Assembly: GCA_031082145.1 (NCBI GenBank) | Contig: JAVHLP010000001.1 | Coordinates: forward strand, 211,249 to 275,248 | DNA length: 64,000 nt | From: a bacterium | GTDB lineage: Bacteria; Bacillota; Sulfobacillia; UBA995 | Direction of reading: 5' to 3' | Shown: positions 35,207-43,742 of the stretch, in pieces | How the letters are laid out: every line of letters starts with the position of its first letter | Numbering within the stretch: position 1 is the first letter of the stretch | Notes under the pieces: model-generated | Database searches by the model: none | What the model saw: the letters and a program-made list of their open reading frames with translations, nothing else | What the model was told of the DNA's origin: nothing | Program-made: the position numbers and the translations under genes

Positions 35207-35890
35207 TTAGGCGAGCAGGGCAAACACCTCCTCGAGGCCGGCGATCCCCGTCTGTCCCCCTCGATCGAGAAGGACCGCCCTTAACCCACAGGCCCGCGCC
35301 CCCTCGACGTCCCACACCGGATGGTCGCCCACGAAGAGAACCTCACCTGCCGCGGCGCCGGTGACCCTCAGCAGATGCTGGAAGATGCGGGACGAGGGCT
35401 TACGCCAGCCGATGTCGCGGCAGAACACCGTCACGTCCAGGTACCGGTCCAGACCGTGGCGACCCAGGTCCTGGCGCCATGGACCGGCGGGAGTGCCCCA
35501 GGGGGTATTGGACACCAGGGCGGTGCGGACGCCCCTCTCCCGGAGCCGCCGCAGTACGGGGAGGGCATCCGTGTACGCCTGGCCCCCATCAAGGAGAGGC
35601 ACCACAAACTCGATTGCCATCAAGCTGAGCAGGTAGAGTTCCTGGACGCCGAAGATCCGGCCCAACCTCTCCTCCACCGGCCGGACGCGGTTGTCTTCGG
35701 CCTCGTAGTTCTCCGCTGCGATCCGCCGCCCGAGTTCCACCGCATCGGGCACGGCAAAGCTCCGAGCAGCGAGTAGCCGGCCAGCCCGGCCGACGGCTTC
35801 GGCCAGAAGACCGCCGAACTCCTCAGAGGTGAAGTACCGGACCAGGGTGTTCCCGAGGTCGAAACCCACCCAGCCAATAGGGAGAGTCAT
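35207..35890 (-). CDS. HAD-superfamily hydrolase
   Basis: A 227-residue HAD phosphatase with motif I GFDLGNTLV (nucleophile Asp present; the usual second Asp is Gly), motif II ALVSNTPWG, Lys in IGWRKPSSRIF and motif III FVGDHPVWDVEGA. The substrate is unknown. The ATG follows GGGAGGAGAAG. The changed second Asp is found in some HAD branches but could lower phosphatase activity. Confidence 0.88.
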   Translation of the reverse strand: MTLPIGWVGFDLGNTLVRYFTSEEFGGLLAEAVGRAGRLLAARSFAVPDAVELGRRIAAENYEAEDNRVRPVEERLGRIFGVQELYLLSLMAIEFVVPLLDGGQAYTDALPVLRRLRERGVRTALVSNTPWGTPAGPWRQDLGRHGLDRYLDVTVFCRDIGWRKPSSRIFQHLLRVTGAAAGEVLFVGDHPVWDVEGARACGLRAVLLDRGGQTGIAGLEEVFALLA

Positions 35891-35903
35891 CTTCTCCTCC
35901 CGG

Positions 35904-36692
35904 TCAGAGGCTCAGCCCCAGGGCGGCAACGGTGTTCGCCAGGACCGGGCCGGCCTCGGCGTTGATGACCAGGGTCGCGGCACCATCGAGCGGCGTGGGC
36001 TCGCGGTTCAGGATGGCCAACCGGGATCCTGAGGCTACCGCGAGCCCGGGAAGAGCGGCCGCGGGGTACACCGCAAGGGAGGACCCGATGACGAGCATGA
36101 GAGCCGACTCGCGGGCCATGCTCTCGGCTTGGGTGAAGGGTTCCCGAGGAACCGCCTCGCCGAAGAGGACTACATCCGGCCGCATCAGGCCGCCGCAGAT
36201 GGAGCAGCGAGGGAGTTCGTCCTCAGTCGTCGCCTCCCGGTCCAGGACACCGATCGGCGCTTCGCGGCGGCAGTGCATGCACACGGCACGGGCCAGGCTG
36301 CCGTGGAGTTCCACCACTCGCCGGGATCCTGCCGCCTGGTGCAGCCCGTCCACGTTCTGGGTGATGACCCCCAAGAGCCGCCCCACCTTCTCGAGCATTG
36401 CCAACGCACGATGAACCTGGTTGGGCCGGGCGCCGCCCAGGCCCCTCAGTCGCTCCCGGTAGAAGCGATGGAATCCGACCGGGTCTGCTCGTAGTGCGTG
36501 GATACTGGCGGCCTTGATGGGGTCCACCTGCTGCCAGAGACCACCCGGGGACCGGAAGTCGGGTAAGCCCGAGCCGGTGCTCGCGCCGGCGCCGGTGAAC
36601 GCCACCGCAGCGCCCCGTGCTTCTCGTAGGAGTTGAGCCAGGCGCTCCGGGCCCGCGATGCCCACCCTGTCAGCCGTCCCCCCGGTACACAT
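35904..36692 (-). CDS. Sirtuin NAD-dependent protein deacylase
   Basis: A 262-residue SIR2-family enzyme with GAGASTGSGLPDFRSP, the TQNVDGLH motif, catalytic His in VELHGSL, and a zinc site CMHC...CSIC. It removes acetyl or other acyl groups from lysines using NAD+. The ORF-track ATG overlaps the DUF218 gene by 23 bases; a GTG at 36665 preceded by GGGGGG is an alternative start. The downstream acyl-CoA synthetase is its natural candidate substrate. Confidence 0.93.
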   Translation of the reverse strand: MCTGGTADRVGIAGPERLAQLLREARGAAVAFTGAGASTGSGLPDFRSPGGLWQQVDPIKAASIHALRADPVGFHRFYRERLRGLGGARPNQVHRALAMLEKVGRLLGVITQNVDGLHQAAGSRRVVELHGSLARAVCMHCRREAPIGVLDREATTEDELPRCSICGGLMRPDVVLFGEAVPREPFTQAESMARESALMLVIGSSLAVYPAAALPGLAVASGSRLAILNREPTPLDGAATLVINAEAGPVLANTVAALGLSL

Positions 36693-37227
36693 AGGTGCGG
36701 ACCTTCTCCAACTCGCGCAGGACCCGTTGCCTGCCCTGAGCCGACAGCGACCAGTTGTCCGCCGTGAGGTCAGTCCGGCGGTCGGGGCAGCAGCGGGCCG
36801 CGACGTCGGCGAAGTGCCGCTTGAAGACCTGGCTGGCCCGACGCATATGGTAGGGGGCCGAGACCAGGAGGGCCGAGCTCAACCCCTCCAGCCAGCCCGC
36901 TTCCGCCAGGGCCGCCCGTCCCAGCAGGACGTTCTCCAGAGTATTGGCGGAACTTGTCTCGGCGAGGATGGCGGTCTCCGGTATCTCGCGTGCGAGCAGA
37001 ACGTCTTTCAGGGCCTCAGCCTCGGTACAGCCGGCACCCAGCCGACCGCCGCCGGTCACGAGGATCCGGGGAGCGAACCCTTGGCGGTACAACTCGGCCG
37101 CCCGTTCGGCACGTTCCGGGTTGCTCCCCCCGAAGACGAAGATGAGATCGGCCCGGGCCGGATCGTCGCGGAGAAAGAGGTGCTGCGTGACCTCGGGCAG
37201 TGACATTCCCTCATACAAGCGGCTCAA
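36670..37227 (-). CDS. YdcF family (DUF218) protein
   Basis: A 185-residue protein with the DUF218 core: ADLIFVFGGSNPERAERAAELYRQG, then ILVTGGG, EAEALKDVLLAREIPETAIL and SANTLENV. It has no membrane segment or signal peptide, so it is a cytoplasmic YdcF-like version. The TTG start has AAGGAG 8 bases upstream. It is first in the operon with sirtuin, HAD and ligase genes. Biochemical role unknown. Confidence 0.85.
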   Translation of the reverse strand: MSRLYEGMSLPEVTQHLFLRDDPARADLIFVFGGSNPERAERAAELYRQGFAPRILVTGGGRLGAGCTEAEALKDVLLAREIPETAILAETSSANTLENVLLGRAALAEAGWLEGLSSALLVSAPYHMRRASQVFKRHFADVAARCCPDRRTDLTADNWSLSAQGRQRVLRELEKVRTYVYRGDG

Positions 37228-37305
37228 GTCGGTCGCTCCTTCCCCCTGGGGCGCCCACTTCGCCGCCCGTTCCGGCCGTCCTGCCGGACGGCTCCGATCA
37301 GACTA

Positions 37306-37334
37306 TTGACGGGATGAGCGGAACGTCTTATATT
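37306..37334 (+). promoter_or_regulatory. Promoter of the FMN riboswitch-ribU transcript
   Basis: TTGACG (37306-37311), a 17-base spacer and TATATT (37329-37334), placing the start near 37341, just ahead of the riboswitch. An inverted repeat GCCGTCC-TGCC-GGACGGC (37275-37292) lies upstream in the divergent region. Confidence 0.8.
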
Positions 37335-37345
37335 CGGATTAAAGA

Positions 37346-37487
37346 TGTCTTCGGGGCAGGGTGAGGAGGACAGTCCTCCAATTCCCTACCGGCGGTGATG
37401 CCCCCCCGGGGGGACGAGCCCGTCAGCCCCAGCGGTTGATCCGGTGAGAATCCGGAGCCGACGGTACAGTCCGATTGGGAGGAGACC
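37346..37487 (+). promoter_or_regulatory. FMN riboswitch (RFN element)
   Basis: The conserved RFN blocks are visible in order: GTCTTCGGGGCAGGGTGAG, then TTCCCTACCGGCGGTGAT, GAGCCCGTCAGCC, GGTGAGAATCCGGAGCCGAC, GTACAGTCCG and GGGAGGAGAC closing P1. It senses FMN and should turn off the downstream riboflavin transporter gene. The 90 bases after it include a G/C-rich stretch but no clear U-run terminator. Confidence 0.95.
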
Positions 37488-37577
37488 CCGGCCGCTTGGG
37501 CCGCCACCGGGCACTGTCCGGGAGTCCTCTGTCTTCAGCCCACGCCCCTGTCTCGCGGACCACAGGAGGTCTTGGTC

Positions 37578-38084
37578 ATGAGCCCGTCCCCGCTGCGCAT
37601 CCTGACGCTATCCGGCCTGTTGACGGCCATGGTCACCGTCGCCACGCTCGCCATCCGTTTTCCGGTTGCGGCTACCCAGGGCTACATCAACTTCGGTGAC
37701 ACCCTGATCTTCGTCACCGCGCTCCTGATGGGCCCGCGCTTCGGCTTGCTGGCCGGTGGCGTGGGGTCGGCCCTTGCCGATACGCTGGGCGGATACGCCC
37801 AGTGGGCACCCGCAACCCTGGTTATCAAGGGTCTCGAGGGCTACATCGTGGGTGCCATCGGCTACCGCGTCTTCCAGGCCCGGAGACGGGTGACCCCCAC
37901 CGTGGTGGGGGCGGCCTTGGTGGGCGGTCTTTGGATGGTCACCGGCTACTTCCTTGCCGGCCAGCTCTTCTACCGGGTCGCGGCCGTAGCCGAGGTGCCC
38001 GGCAACATCCTGCAGGCTGTGGTCAGCGCTGCCGTGGCTATGCCGCTGCTGCACGCCTTGCGCCGGGTCAAGCTCTTAGGTTGA
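37578..38084 (+). CDS. ribU: ECF transporter S component, probably riboflavin
   Basis: A 168-residue integral membrane protein with six hydrophobic segments and the ECF-S features AATQGYINFGDTLIFVTALLMGPRFG and GGVGSALADTLGGY. It binds vitamin substrate and works with the general ECF module (not in the window). The ATG at 37578 is 8 bases after AGGAGG. The FMN riboswitch upstream supports riboflavin specificity, though the sequence resembles several ECF-S types. Its 3' end overlaps the convergent threonine-synthase-like gene by 17 bases. Confidence 0.85.
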   Translation: MSPSPLRILTLSGLLTAMVTVATLAIRFPVAATQGYINFGDTLIFVTALLMGPRFGLLAGGVGSALADTLGGYAQWAPATLVIKGLEGYIVGAIGYRVFQARRRVTPTVVGAALVGGLWMVTGYFLAGQLFYRVAAVAEVPGNILQAVVSAAVAMPLLHALRRVKLLG

Positions 38085-39276
38085 GGCGGTCACGGCGTGA
38101 ACCGCCAGAGGATTGGCCGATGGCCAGCGCCACCGCCTCCGGGTACTTGAGCCCCAATCCGGTGTTCAAGAGGACGGTCCGATCGCTGGGCCGGATCGCC
38201 CCTGTCTCCAGCAGCCGGGGAAGCGCGGCCACGGCCGCCGCCCCCTCCGGGCAGATCCATAGCCCTTCCAGCCGTGCTAGCTTGAGCATGGCAGCCAGGA
38301 TGGCGTCGTCATCCACCGCCATCGCCCCGCCGCCGGTTCGCCGGATGGCCTCCAGGGCCAGGGTATCGCCCAGGACCCGCGGCACCCGCAGGCCGGCCGC
38401 GATGGTGGCCGCGCCCGGCCATTCGCCGGCGGTCGCGGCACCATCGTGGAAGGCCTTCACCAGAGGAGCACACCCGACGGCCTGCACTGCGATCAACCGG
38501 GGACTCCTGTCCGTCAGGCCCATCCCGGCCAACTCACGATAGGCCTTGTCAATACCGATGAGCCCCACGCCACCGCCACAAGGGTAGACGACGGCGTCAA
38601 GCTCATCACCGAAGTGCTCAAACAGCTCGTACCCCATCGTCTTCTTACCCTCCAGGCGATAGGGCTCCTTTAGGGTGGCCGCTTCGAACCAGCCGCCGGA
38701 GCCGGCCTGCTCCGCGGCCACCCGGCCGGCGTCGGAGAGCAGTCCTCGGACCAGCTCGATCTCGGCCCCATATAGCCGGCACTCCTGAATCACCGTCGCC
38801 GGGGCATCCTCGGGCATCACCACGCGTAGCCGAATCCCCGCCCGGGCGCAGTAGGCGGCCCAGGCGCCGCCCGCGTTGCCCGCCGACGGCATGATGACCC
38901 GCTTGATACCGAGTTCGAGGGCGCGGGAGACCGCCACCGCAGCCCCCCGGGCCTTGAAGGTGCCGGTGGGATTGGCACCCTCGTCCTTCAGGTAGAGCGC
39001 CTCCAGGCCGAGGTCCTGCCCCAGCCGCGACAGCGACAGGACCGGCGTGTCCCCTTCGCCCAGTTCCAGGCGGAAGCGTGGATCTCCGACGGGCAACAGC
39101 GCCGAGTGGCGCCAGATCCCCCGCTCTGTTGGACGCGCGAGGAACGCGTCGCGCGCGGCCGCCAAGTCGTACCGGGCTAGCAGAGGACGGCCGCAGTCGC
39201 ACAGGTTCCGGGGAACGGCGGCCGGGAGGCGACTCCCGCAGGCCAAACACTCCAGGCAGAGAAGTTGACTACTCAA
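38068..39276 (-). CDS. Threonine synthase-like PLP enzyme
   Basis: A 402-residue fold-type II PLP enzyme with an N-terminal Cys cluster (LCLECLACG...CDCG, possibly metal-binding), PLP lysine in NPTGTFKARGA, phosphate loop SAGNAGGAWAAYCA and PCGGGVGLIG. It resembles archaeal-type threonine synthases that also occur in bacteria. No thrA or thrB is adjacent, so it could act on another beta/gamma-replacement substrate. A TTG at 39276 (SD GGAGAG 8 bases upstream, TTGA overlap with the preceding gene) replaces the ORF-track start. Confidence 0.85.
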   Translation of the reverse strand: MSSQLLCLECLACGSRLPAAVPRNLCDCGRPLLARYDLAAARDAFLARPTERGIWRHSALLPVGDPRFRLELGEGDTPVLSLSRLGQDLGLEALYLKDEGANPTGTFKARGAAVAVSRALELGIKRVIMPSAGNAGGAWAAYCARAGIRLRVVMPEDAPATVIQECRLYGAEIELVRGLLSDAGRVAAEQAGSGGWFEAATLKEPYRLEGKKTMGYELFEHFGDELDAVVYPCGGGVGLIGIDKAYRELAGMGLTDRSPRLIAVQAVGCAPLVKAFHDGAATAGEWPGAATIAAGLRVPRVLGDTLALEAIRRTGGGAMAVDDDAILAAMLKLARLEGLWICPEGAAAVAALPRLLETGAIRPSDRTVLLNTGLGLKYPEAVALAIGQSSGGSRRDRLNLRA

Positions 39277-41273
39277 AGCGATCGCTCTCCGGTCCCCTCC
39301 CGCTCCAGCCGGCAGGGGCACTCGTAGTAGGCGGCGCCCAGGCCGATGTCGGTCAGCCGGTCCGGCGTCAGCACGTTAGCGCAGCTCGAGCCGACCCGGC
39401 CGCCCGCGTAGATGACCAGGGCGTCGGGATGGGATCCGCGGATGAAGCGGGCCTGGCAGGCGAGGTCTCCCCAGGGTGAGATCACCCGCACCCCTTCACC
39501 GGGGTCGAGACCTAATCCCCGCCCCCGTTCCTCATCAATCAGCACGGCTGGAGGACCAGACGCGGGCAGATCCAAGGCAGCCTGGACCTCGTCGTAGAAC
39601 TGGGAGTGGATGCTCTGCCGGTGCCGGGGGGTGATCAGGCGAAACGGATAGGGATCCTCCGGAGGGCCGGAGGGAAGACCGCCGGCAGCGGGGAGCAGTT
39701 CCAACTTGCCGCTAGGAGTGGCGAAGCCTCCGTCCTGCCAGGGTACGAGAGGTGCCCCCGGGTGGCGGAGCGACCGGCCCCGGAGACGGCCGGGAGTGAG
39801 CCCCCAGACCTCGAGCGGCCGCAAGGCATCGGCGATCCACTCTCGGGCTGGCCGGTCAGACCCGAAGCTTCTCCCCAGACCGAGACGGTCGGCTAAGGCC
39901 CCGTAGATGGCGAGATCCGAGCGGCAACCCGGGTCCGCCTCCACTGCGGCTTCGCCGTAAGTGAGGTAACTGTGCCAGGAGCAGAAGTAGATGTCTTCCT
40001 CCTCGAAGACGGTGGTGGCCGGCAGGACTAGATCGGCCACCTCAGCGGTGTCGGTAAGGGTGAAGTCAATGACCGCCAGGAAGTCGAGGCCGGCGAGAGC
40101 CTCGAGCACCCGGCGGGTGCGGGGAAGCTGGGAGGCCGGGTTGGAGCGGGCGACAACCAGCGCCCGCACCGGGGGATCATCCAGTTCCAAGAGCTGCCTG
40201 GCCAGGGTGACCCGGGGGACCTGCCGGTGGGCGGGAGCCTCGCCGCTCAGGTCGGCGAAGCAGGAAGCGACATAGGTAGTGGCGTAGCTGGCGCCTCCCC
40301 CGGGTATTCCGATGTTCCCGGTGATGGCCGCCAGGGCGTCAACGGCGCGCACCGCCGCACCTCCGGTCGCATACCTCTGCAGCCCATAGCCGAGAAGGAT
40401 GGCCGCCGGCCGGCTGCCCGCGTACTCACGCGCCAGATCACGGGCGAGCCCCGCCTTGACTCCGGTTTGCTCTTCGACCCGCTCGGGCGGGAACTGCCGG
40501 CACAGACGCCGGTAATCCTCGAAACCGCGCACCCGGGAGCCCAGAAACTCCTCGTCGGCCAAACCTTCCTCGATGATGGTGTGGCCCAAGCTCAAGGCCA
40601 GGATAAGGTCGGAACCGGGGCGGACGGCGAGGTGCAGATCGGCATCGCGGGCCGTCGCCGTGGACACCGGATCCACTACCACCAAGCGGGCCCCGTTGTC
40701 GCGGGCCACCTTCAGAAATGGCCTCAGGTGCGTGTTGGTGTCCAGTGGGTTGCGGCCCCAGATCAGGATGAACCGGGCGTTGGCGTGGTCAACGGGGTCA
40801 TGGGCCAGGTTGGCCCCAAAGTCGGCTTGTTGGGCAGCCAGGCCGGCCGACCAACACAGGCTCCCGGCAGGCACTGTGATCGGCCCGAACTGATTCCAGA
40901 AGCGTTGATCTAGCCTCTTGAGGAGGCCCATGGACCCGGAGTCCCAGTAGCTCATGATCGACAGCGTACCGTGCCGCCGTCGACTCCGATCCACCGCTTC
41001 CGCCAGTTCATCCAGGGCAGACTCCCAGCTCGCCTCCTGCCACCCACCGGGCGTCCGCCGGAGGGGAAACCGCAGGCGCCGGGCGGAGTGATGTCGTTCC
41101 ACCTGGTACTGTGCCTTGGGACAGACGAAACCGCGGGTGATCTCGTGGTCGGGATCGCCTCGTACCGCCAGGACCTGCCGGCCCCTGGCTTCGACTAGCC
41201 ACCCGCAACCATCCCAGCAGTTAAGCGGGCAGGCTGTCCGGACCATTCGCGTCATGCTGGCACAGTTCGGCAC
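39273..41273 (-). CDS. Molybdopterin-dependent oxidoreductase
   Basis: A 666-residue DMSO-reductase-family catalytic subunit. The N-terminal [4Fe-4S] site is CPLNCWDGC...CPKA, followed by the molybdopterin domains (LIWGRNPLDTNTH, GYGLQRYATGG, NPASQLP) and the C-terminal dinucleotide-binding domain (LITPRHRQSIHSQF). No signal peptide (Tat) is seen, so it is probably cytoplasmic. No partner Fe-S or membrane subunit is adjacent, and the electron donor/acceptor is unknown. The N-terminal start is uncertain: GTG at 41273 or the ATG at 41255; neither has a good ribosome site. Confidence 0.9.
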   Translation of the reverse strand: MPNCASMTRMVRTACPLNCWDGCGWLVEARGRQVLAVRGDPDHEITRGFVCPKAQYQVERHHSARRLRFPLRRTPGGWQEASWESALDELAEAVDRSRRRHGTLSIMSYWDSGSMGLLKRLDQRFWNQFGPITVPAGSLCWSAGLAAQQADFGANLAHDPVDHANARFILIWGRNPLDTNTHLRPFLKVARDNGARLVVVDPVSTATARDADLHLAVRPGSDLILALSLGHTIIEEGLADEEFLGSRVRGFEDYRRLCRQFPPERVEEQTGVKAGLARDLAREYAGSRPAAILLGYGLQRYATGGAAVRAVDALAAITGNIGIPGGGASYATTYVASCFADLSGEAPAHRQVPRVTLARQLLELDDPPVRALVVARSNPASQLPRTRRVLEALAGLDFLAVIDFTLTDTAEVADLVLPATTVFEEEDIYFCSWHSYLTYGEAAVEADPGCRSDLAIYGALADRLGLGRSFGSDRPAREWIADALRPLEVWGLTPGRLRGRSLRHPGAPLVPWQDGGFATPSGKLELLPAAGGLPSGPPEDPYPFRLITPRHRQSIHSQFYDEVQAALDLPASGPPAVLIDEERGRGLGLDPGEGVRVISPWGDLACQARFIRGSHPDALVIYAGGRVGSSCANVLTPDRLTDIGLGAAYYECPCRLEREGTGERSL

Positions 41274-41291
41274 GAGGGGACGCCATCCTGC

Positions 41292-41657
41292 TTACCGGGT
41301 GATGGCATCGAGCCCATCCTCGCCGGCTCCCGCCCGCACTTCAACGACAACCCGGTTGGGCACACAGACCAGGCTGCCCCGGGTCGACAGCCAGTGTGAG
41401 TGCCAGCTGTGGTCCGGGCAGTCGGAACTGGCGATGCGAACACGGCCGCCGGCGATCTCCACCACTGCGGGCCCACGGCTTCCCGTCACGTTGATCGTGC
41501 GGTCCTGGTCCAGCGGGAAGATGCCGAGCATATCACCTTCGACCGCAACGACGACCTCGGCCACACCGGTCAGGCCCGAGTTGAGAGCGAGCCACAACAC
41601 CAGTGTGAGCAAACTCAGCACGGCCAGCAAGAGGCAATCACCTCGGGTCAGGCGCAA
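41292..41657 (-). CDS. NusG domain II-containing protein
   Basis: A 121-residue protein with one N-terminal membrane helix (CLLLAVLSLLTLVLWLAL) and an extracytoplasmic NusG-II-like domain (FPLDQDRTINV, then VRIASSDCPDHSWHSHW, then CVPNRVVVEV). The two conserved Cys are present. The TTG at 41657 with GGGAGG 8 bases upstream is preferred. It precedes the molybdopterin oxidoreductase and overlaps the Gx transporter gene. In other genomes this pair commonly accompanies an ApbE flavin transferase, absent here. Confidence 0.83.
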   Translation of the reverse strand: MRLTRGDCLLLAVLSLLTLVLWLALNSGLTGVAEVVVAVEGDMLGIFPLDQDRTINVTGSRGPAVVEIAGGRVRIASSDCPDHSWHSHWLSTRGSLVCVPNRVVVEVRAGAGEDGLDAITR

Positions 41658-42198
41658 CCCGGACACCTCCCAACCCGGTCCACACGGCTCTCGAGCACAC
41701 GGTTGCCGCCGTTGCCCCGGTTAAGAGCCCGGCGGCAACACCGAAGATGACCAGGTACGGGAGGTAAGCGAGTACGGCCGCCCGCCCGATGAGCAACCCG
41801 GCCACAGCCAGTTGGGCAAGGTTATGCACAACGCCACCGGCCAGGCTGACCCCCAGCAAGCTGCGAGAGCCGCGCCCGTTCCGCCACAACAGGACCATGA
41901 CGATGGCACTGGCCAGCGCTCCCGAGAGGCTCAGGAGGTACCGTACTGACAAGAAAGTGCCTCCCAGCAAGCTTCCCAGCGTGGTCCGCAACCCGGCAAG
42001 CAGAACGGCATCGGCAGGGCCAAGTGACGCCATCGCCACCAAAGTGGCCACATTGGCCAGACCCGGCTTGGCCCCAGGCACCAGGCCGCCCACCGGCAGC
42101 AAGTCTTCAAAGGCATGTAATGCCAGCCCCACCGCGGTCAGGAGCGCCAAACGGGCCAGGCGGCGAGAACGGCTGCCGTCGTGAGTTGTGATGAGCAT
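41638..42198 (-). CDS. Gx transporter family (HepT-I-like) membrane protein
   Basis: A 186-residue protein with about five helices and the family segments LLTAVGLALHAFEDLLP, PGAKPGLANVATLVAM and GLRTTLGSLLGGTFLS, long annotated as heptaprenyl diphosphate synthase component I but resembling an ECF-S-like transporter. The ATG at 42198 has GGGAGG 7 bases upstream; the ORF-track start is too early. Substrate unknown. Confidence 0.85.
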   Translation of the reverse strand: MLITTHDGSRSRRLARLALLTAVGLALHAFEDLLPVGGLVPGAKPGLANVATLVAMASLGPADAVLLAGLRTTLGSLLGGTFLSVRYLLSLSGALASAIVMVLLWRNGRGSRSLLGVSLAGGVVHNLAQLAVAGLLIGRAAVLAYLPYLVIFGVAAGLLTGATAATVCSRAVWTGLGGVRVAPDPR

Positions 42199-42362
42199 GG
42201 CCGGACCTCCCGCCCGCTCCGCTGAACTCCGATGCCATGATAACACAAGCCAGACCAGTTCTCATTGGGAACGAGAGGACGATCACGGCCGTGCTGCCGC
42301 CGACGCCGGCTGGGGCCTATCCGGTGGCCAGTTGAACAGAGAAGCAGTGCGTTGATGGACCT

Positions 42363-43538
42363 CTAGTTCTCGCCGCTGCCCGATCCCGCGATCGCGCTCC
42401 GATATACCTCCAGCACCGTCGCCGCGTGCTCAGCGGAGACAAACGCAGCCTCGACTCTGGCTCTCGCATTTCGCCCGAGCTCGACCCGACTCTCGGGGTC
42501 GCCGTAGAGGCGTATGATCGCCCCGGCCAGCTCCTCGGGATCGCCGGGCGGCACCAGCACCCCATCCTGGCCAGGCCGGATCAACTCCGCCAGGCCCCCA
42601 AGGCCTGAAGCCACGACCGGCCGCTCGCAGGCCATGGCCTCGAGGGCAGAGATCGACGTTGCCTCGGCCACTCCATCCACTTCCACCGATGGGATGACCA
42701 CCACGTCTGCAGCACAGTATAATCCGGGCATCTGCCGGTGGTTGACTGCTCCCAGGAAGCTCACGCGACCACTCAGGCCAATACCGGCGACGAGGCGCTC
42801 AAGGTCCTCGCGTTCTTGACCTGCACCGGCAATGACCAGATGACTCCCGGGGATCGCCGTGGCCACCCCCGCCATGGCTCGTACCGCAATGTCCACTCCG
42901 TTCTTCCTGACCAGCCGCCGGGGGCACAGGATCACGAACTCCTCGCCCACACCCAGTTCAGCCCTTTGCGCTGCTCCTAAGTCCTTCCTGAATCGGTACT
43001 CCTTGAGGTTAACCGTGTTCGGTAGGATGGTTATGGGAGGCGGCTGCGGGCACAGTGCTCGCACGTGCTGGCCAAGGCGTTCGTCAACGCAGATGATGGC
43101 TGACGGGTTGCCGTAAGCCATCTTCTCTTCACGCAGGAACAAGGCAGCACTCAAACTCCCGCGGGCCAACCGGGAGTCAGCCACGGCTTCATGCACCAGG
43201 TAACCGTGCACCGTCAGCAGCAAGGGGTAGCCCCTTCGGCGACACCACCAATGAACCGCGAGAGCGGCGGACACGTCGTGGGCATTGATGACAGCCTTTG
43301 CCCCAAGGATGAGCAGAGCGAAGCGGACAAAGAGAACGCCACGGGCAAGCCAGCACACGAGGACGAAAACCGGAGGCCAGCGGGTGAGGCGCGTCAGCAG
43401 GGTAACTGCTCCCGGTGGGGCTATCGTGAACCGCCGGCGAAGCCCCAGTGGCGTGAGGACAACTGTCTCATGGCCAGCCGAGCGGAGTCCCTCGACGAGA
43501 CAATCAATGTGACTTGATACCCCGCCGGTGACGGGCAT
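42363..43538 (-). CDS. GT4-family glycosyltransferase
   Basis: A glycosyltransferase of about 391 residues with GGVSSHIDCLVEGLRSAGHE, the central linker LPNTVNLKEYRF, and the GT4 donor-site motif with the EX7E pair (ATSISALEAMACERPVVAS). The ORF-track ATG begins in the middle of the first Rossmann strand. In frame upstream the sequence reads IRIVHVSSA directly before MPVTGG, and an in-frame TGA lies three codons before that ATT (43565). The gene therefore either starts at a rare ATT codon or carries a 5' frameshift. Acceptor unknown. Confidence 0.85.
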   Translation of the reverse strand: MPVTGGVSSHIDCLVEGLRSAGHETVVLTPLGLRRRFTIAPPGAVTLLTRLTRWPPVFVLVCWLARGVLFVRFALLILGAKAVINAHDVSAALAVHWWCRRRGYPLLLTVHGYLVHEAVADSRLARGSLSAALFLREEKMAYGNPSAIICVDERLGQHVRALCPQPPPITILPNTVNLKEYRFRKDLGAAQRAELGVGEEFVILCPRRLVRKNGVDIAVRAMAGVATAIPGSHLVIAGAGQEREDLERLVAGIGLSGRVSFLGAVNHRQMPGLYCAADVVVIPSVEVDGVAEATSISALEAMACERPVVASGLGGLAELIRPGQDGVLVPPGDPEELAGAIIRLYGDPESRVELGRNARARVEAAFVSAEHAATVLEVYRSAIAGSGSGEN

Positions 43539-43742
43539 AGCACTCGAAACGTGGACTATGCGAATGCCGTTTCACCCGCCCCGCTTCCTGTCTCCTGGCG
43601 AGCTCATCCACAGCATGATCCGGCTGTCGAGTGTTCCGCAGGTATTCGTCACATATAGGTTTCTCCACCTAGCTGAGGGTTCCTTCCCCGACGGCAACAG
43701 ACGGGTTCCCCGCCCTGCACGATCGCCGGCGGCGCGGTTACC

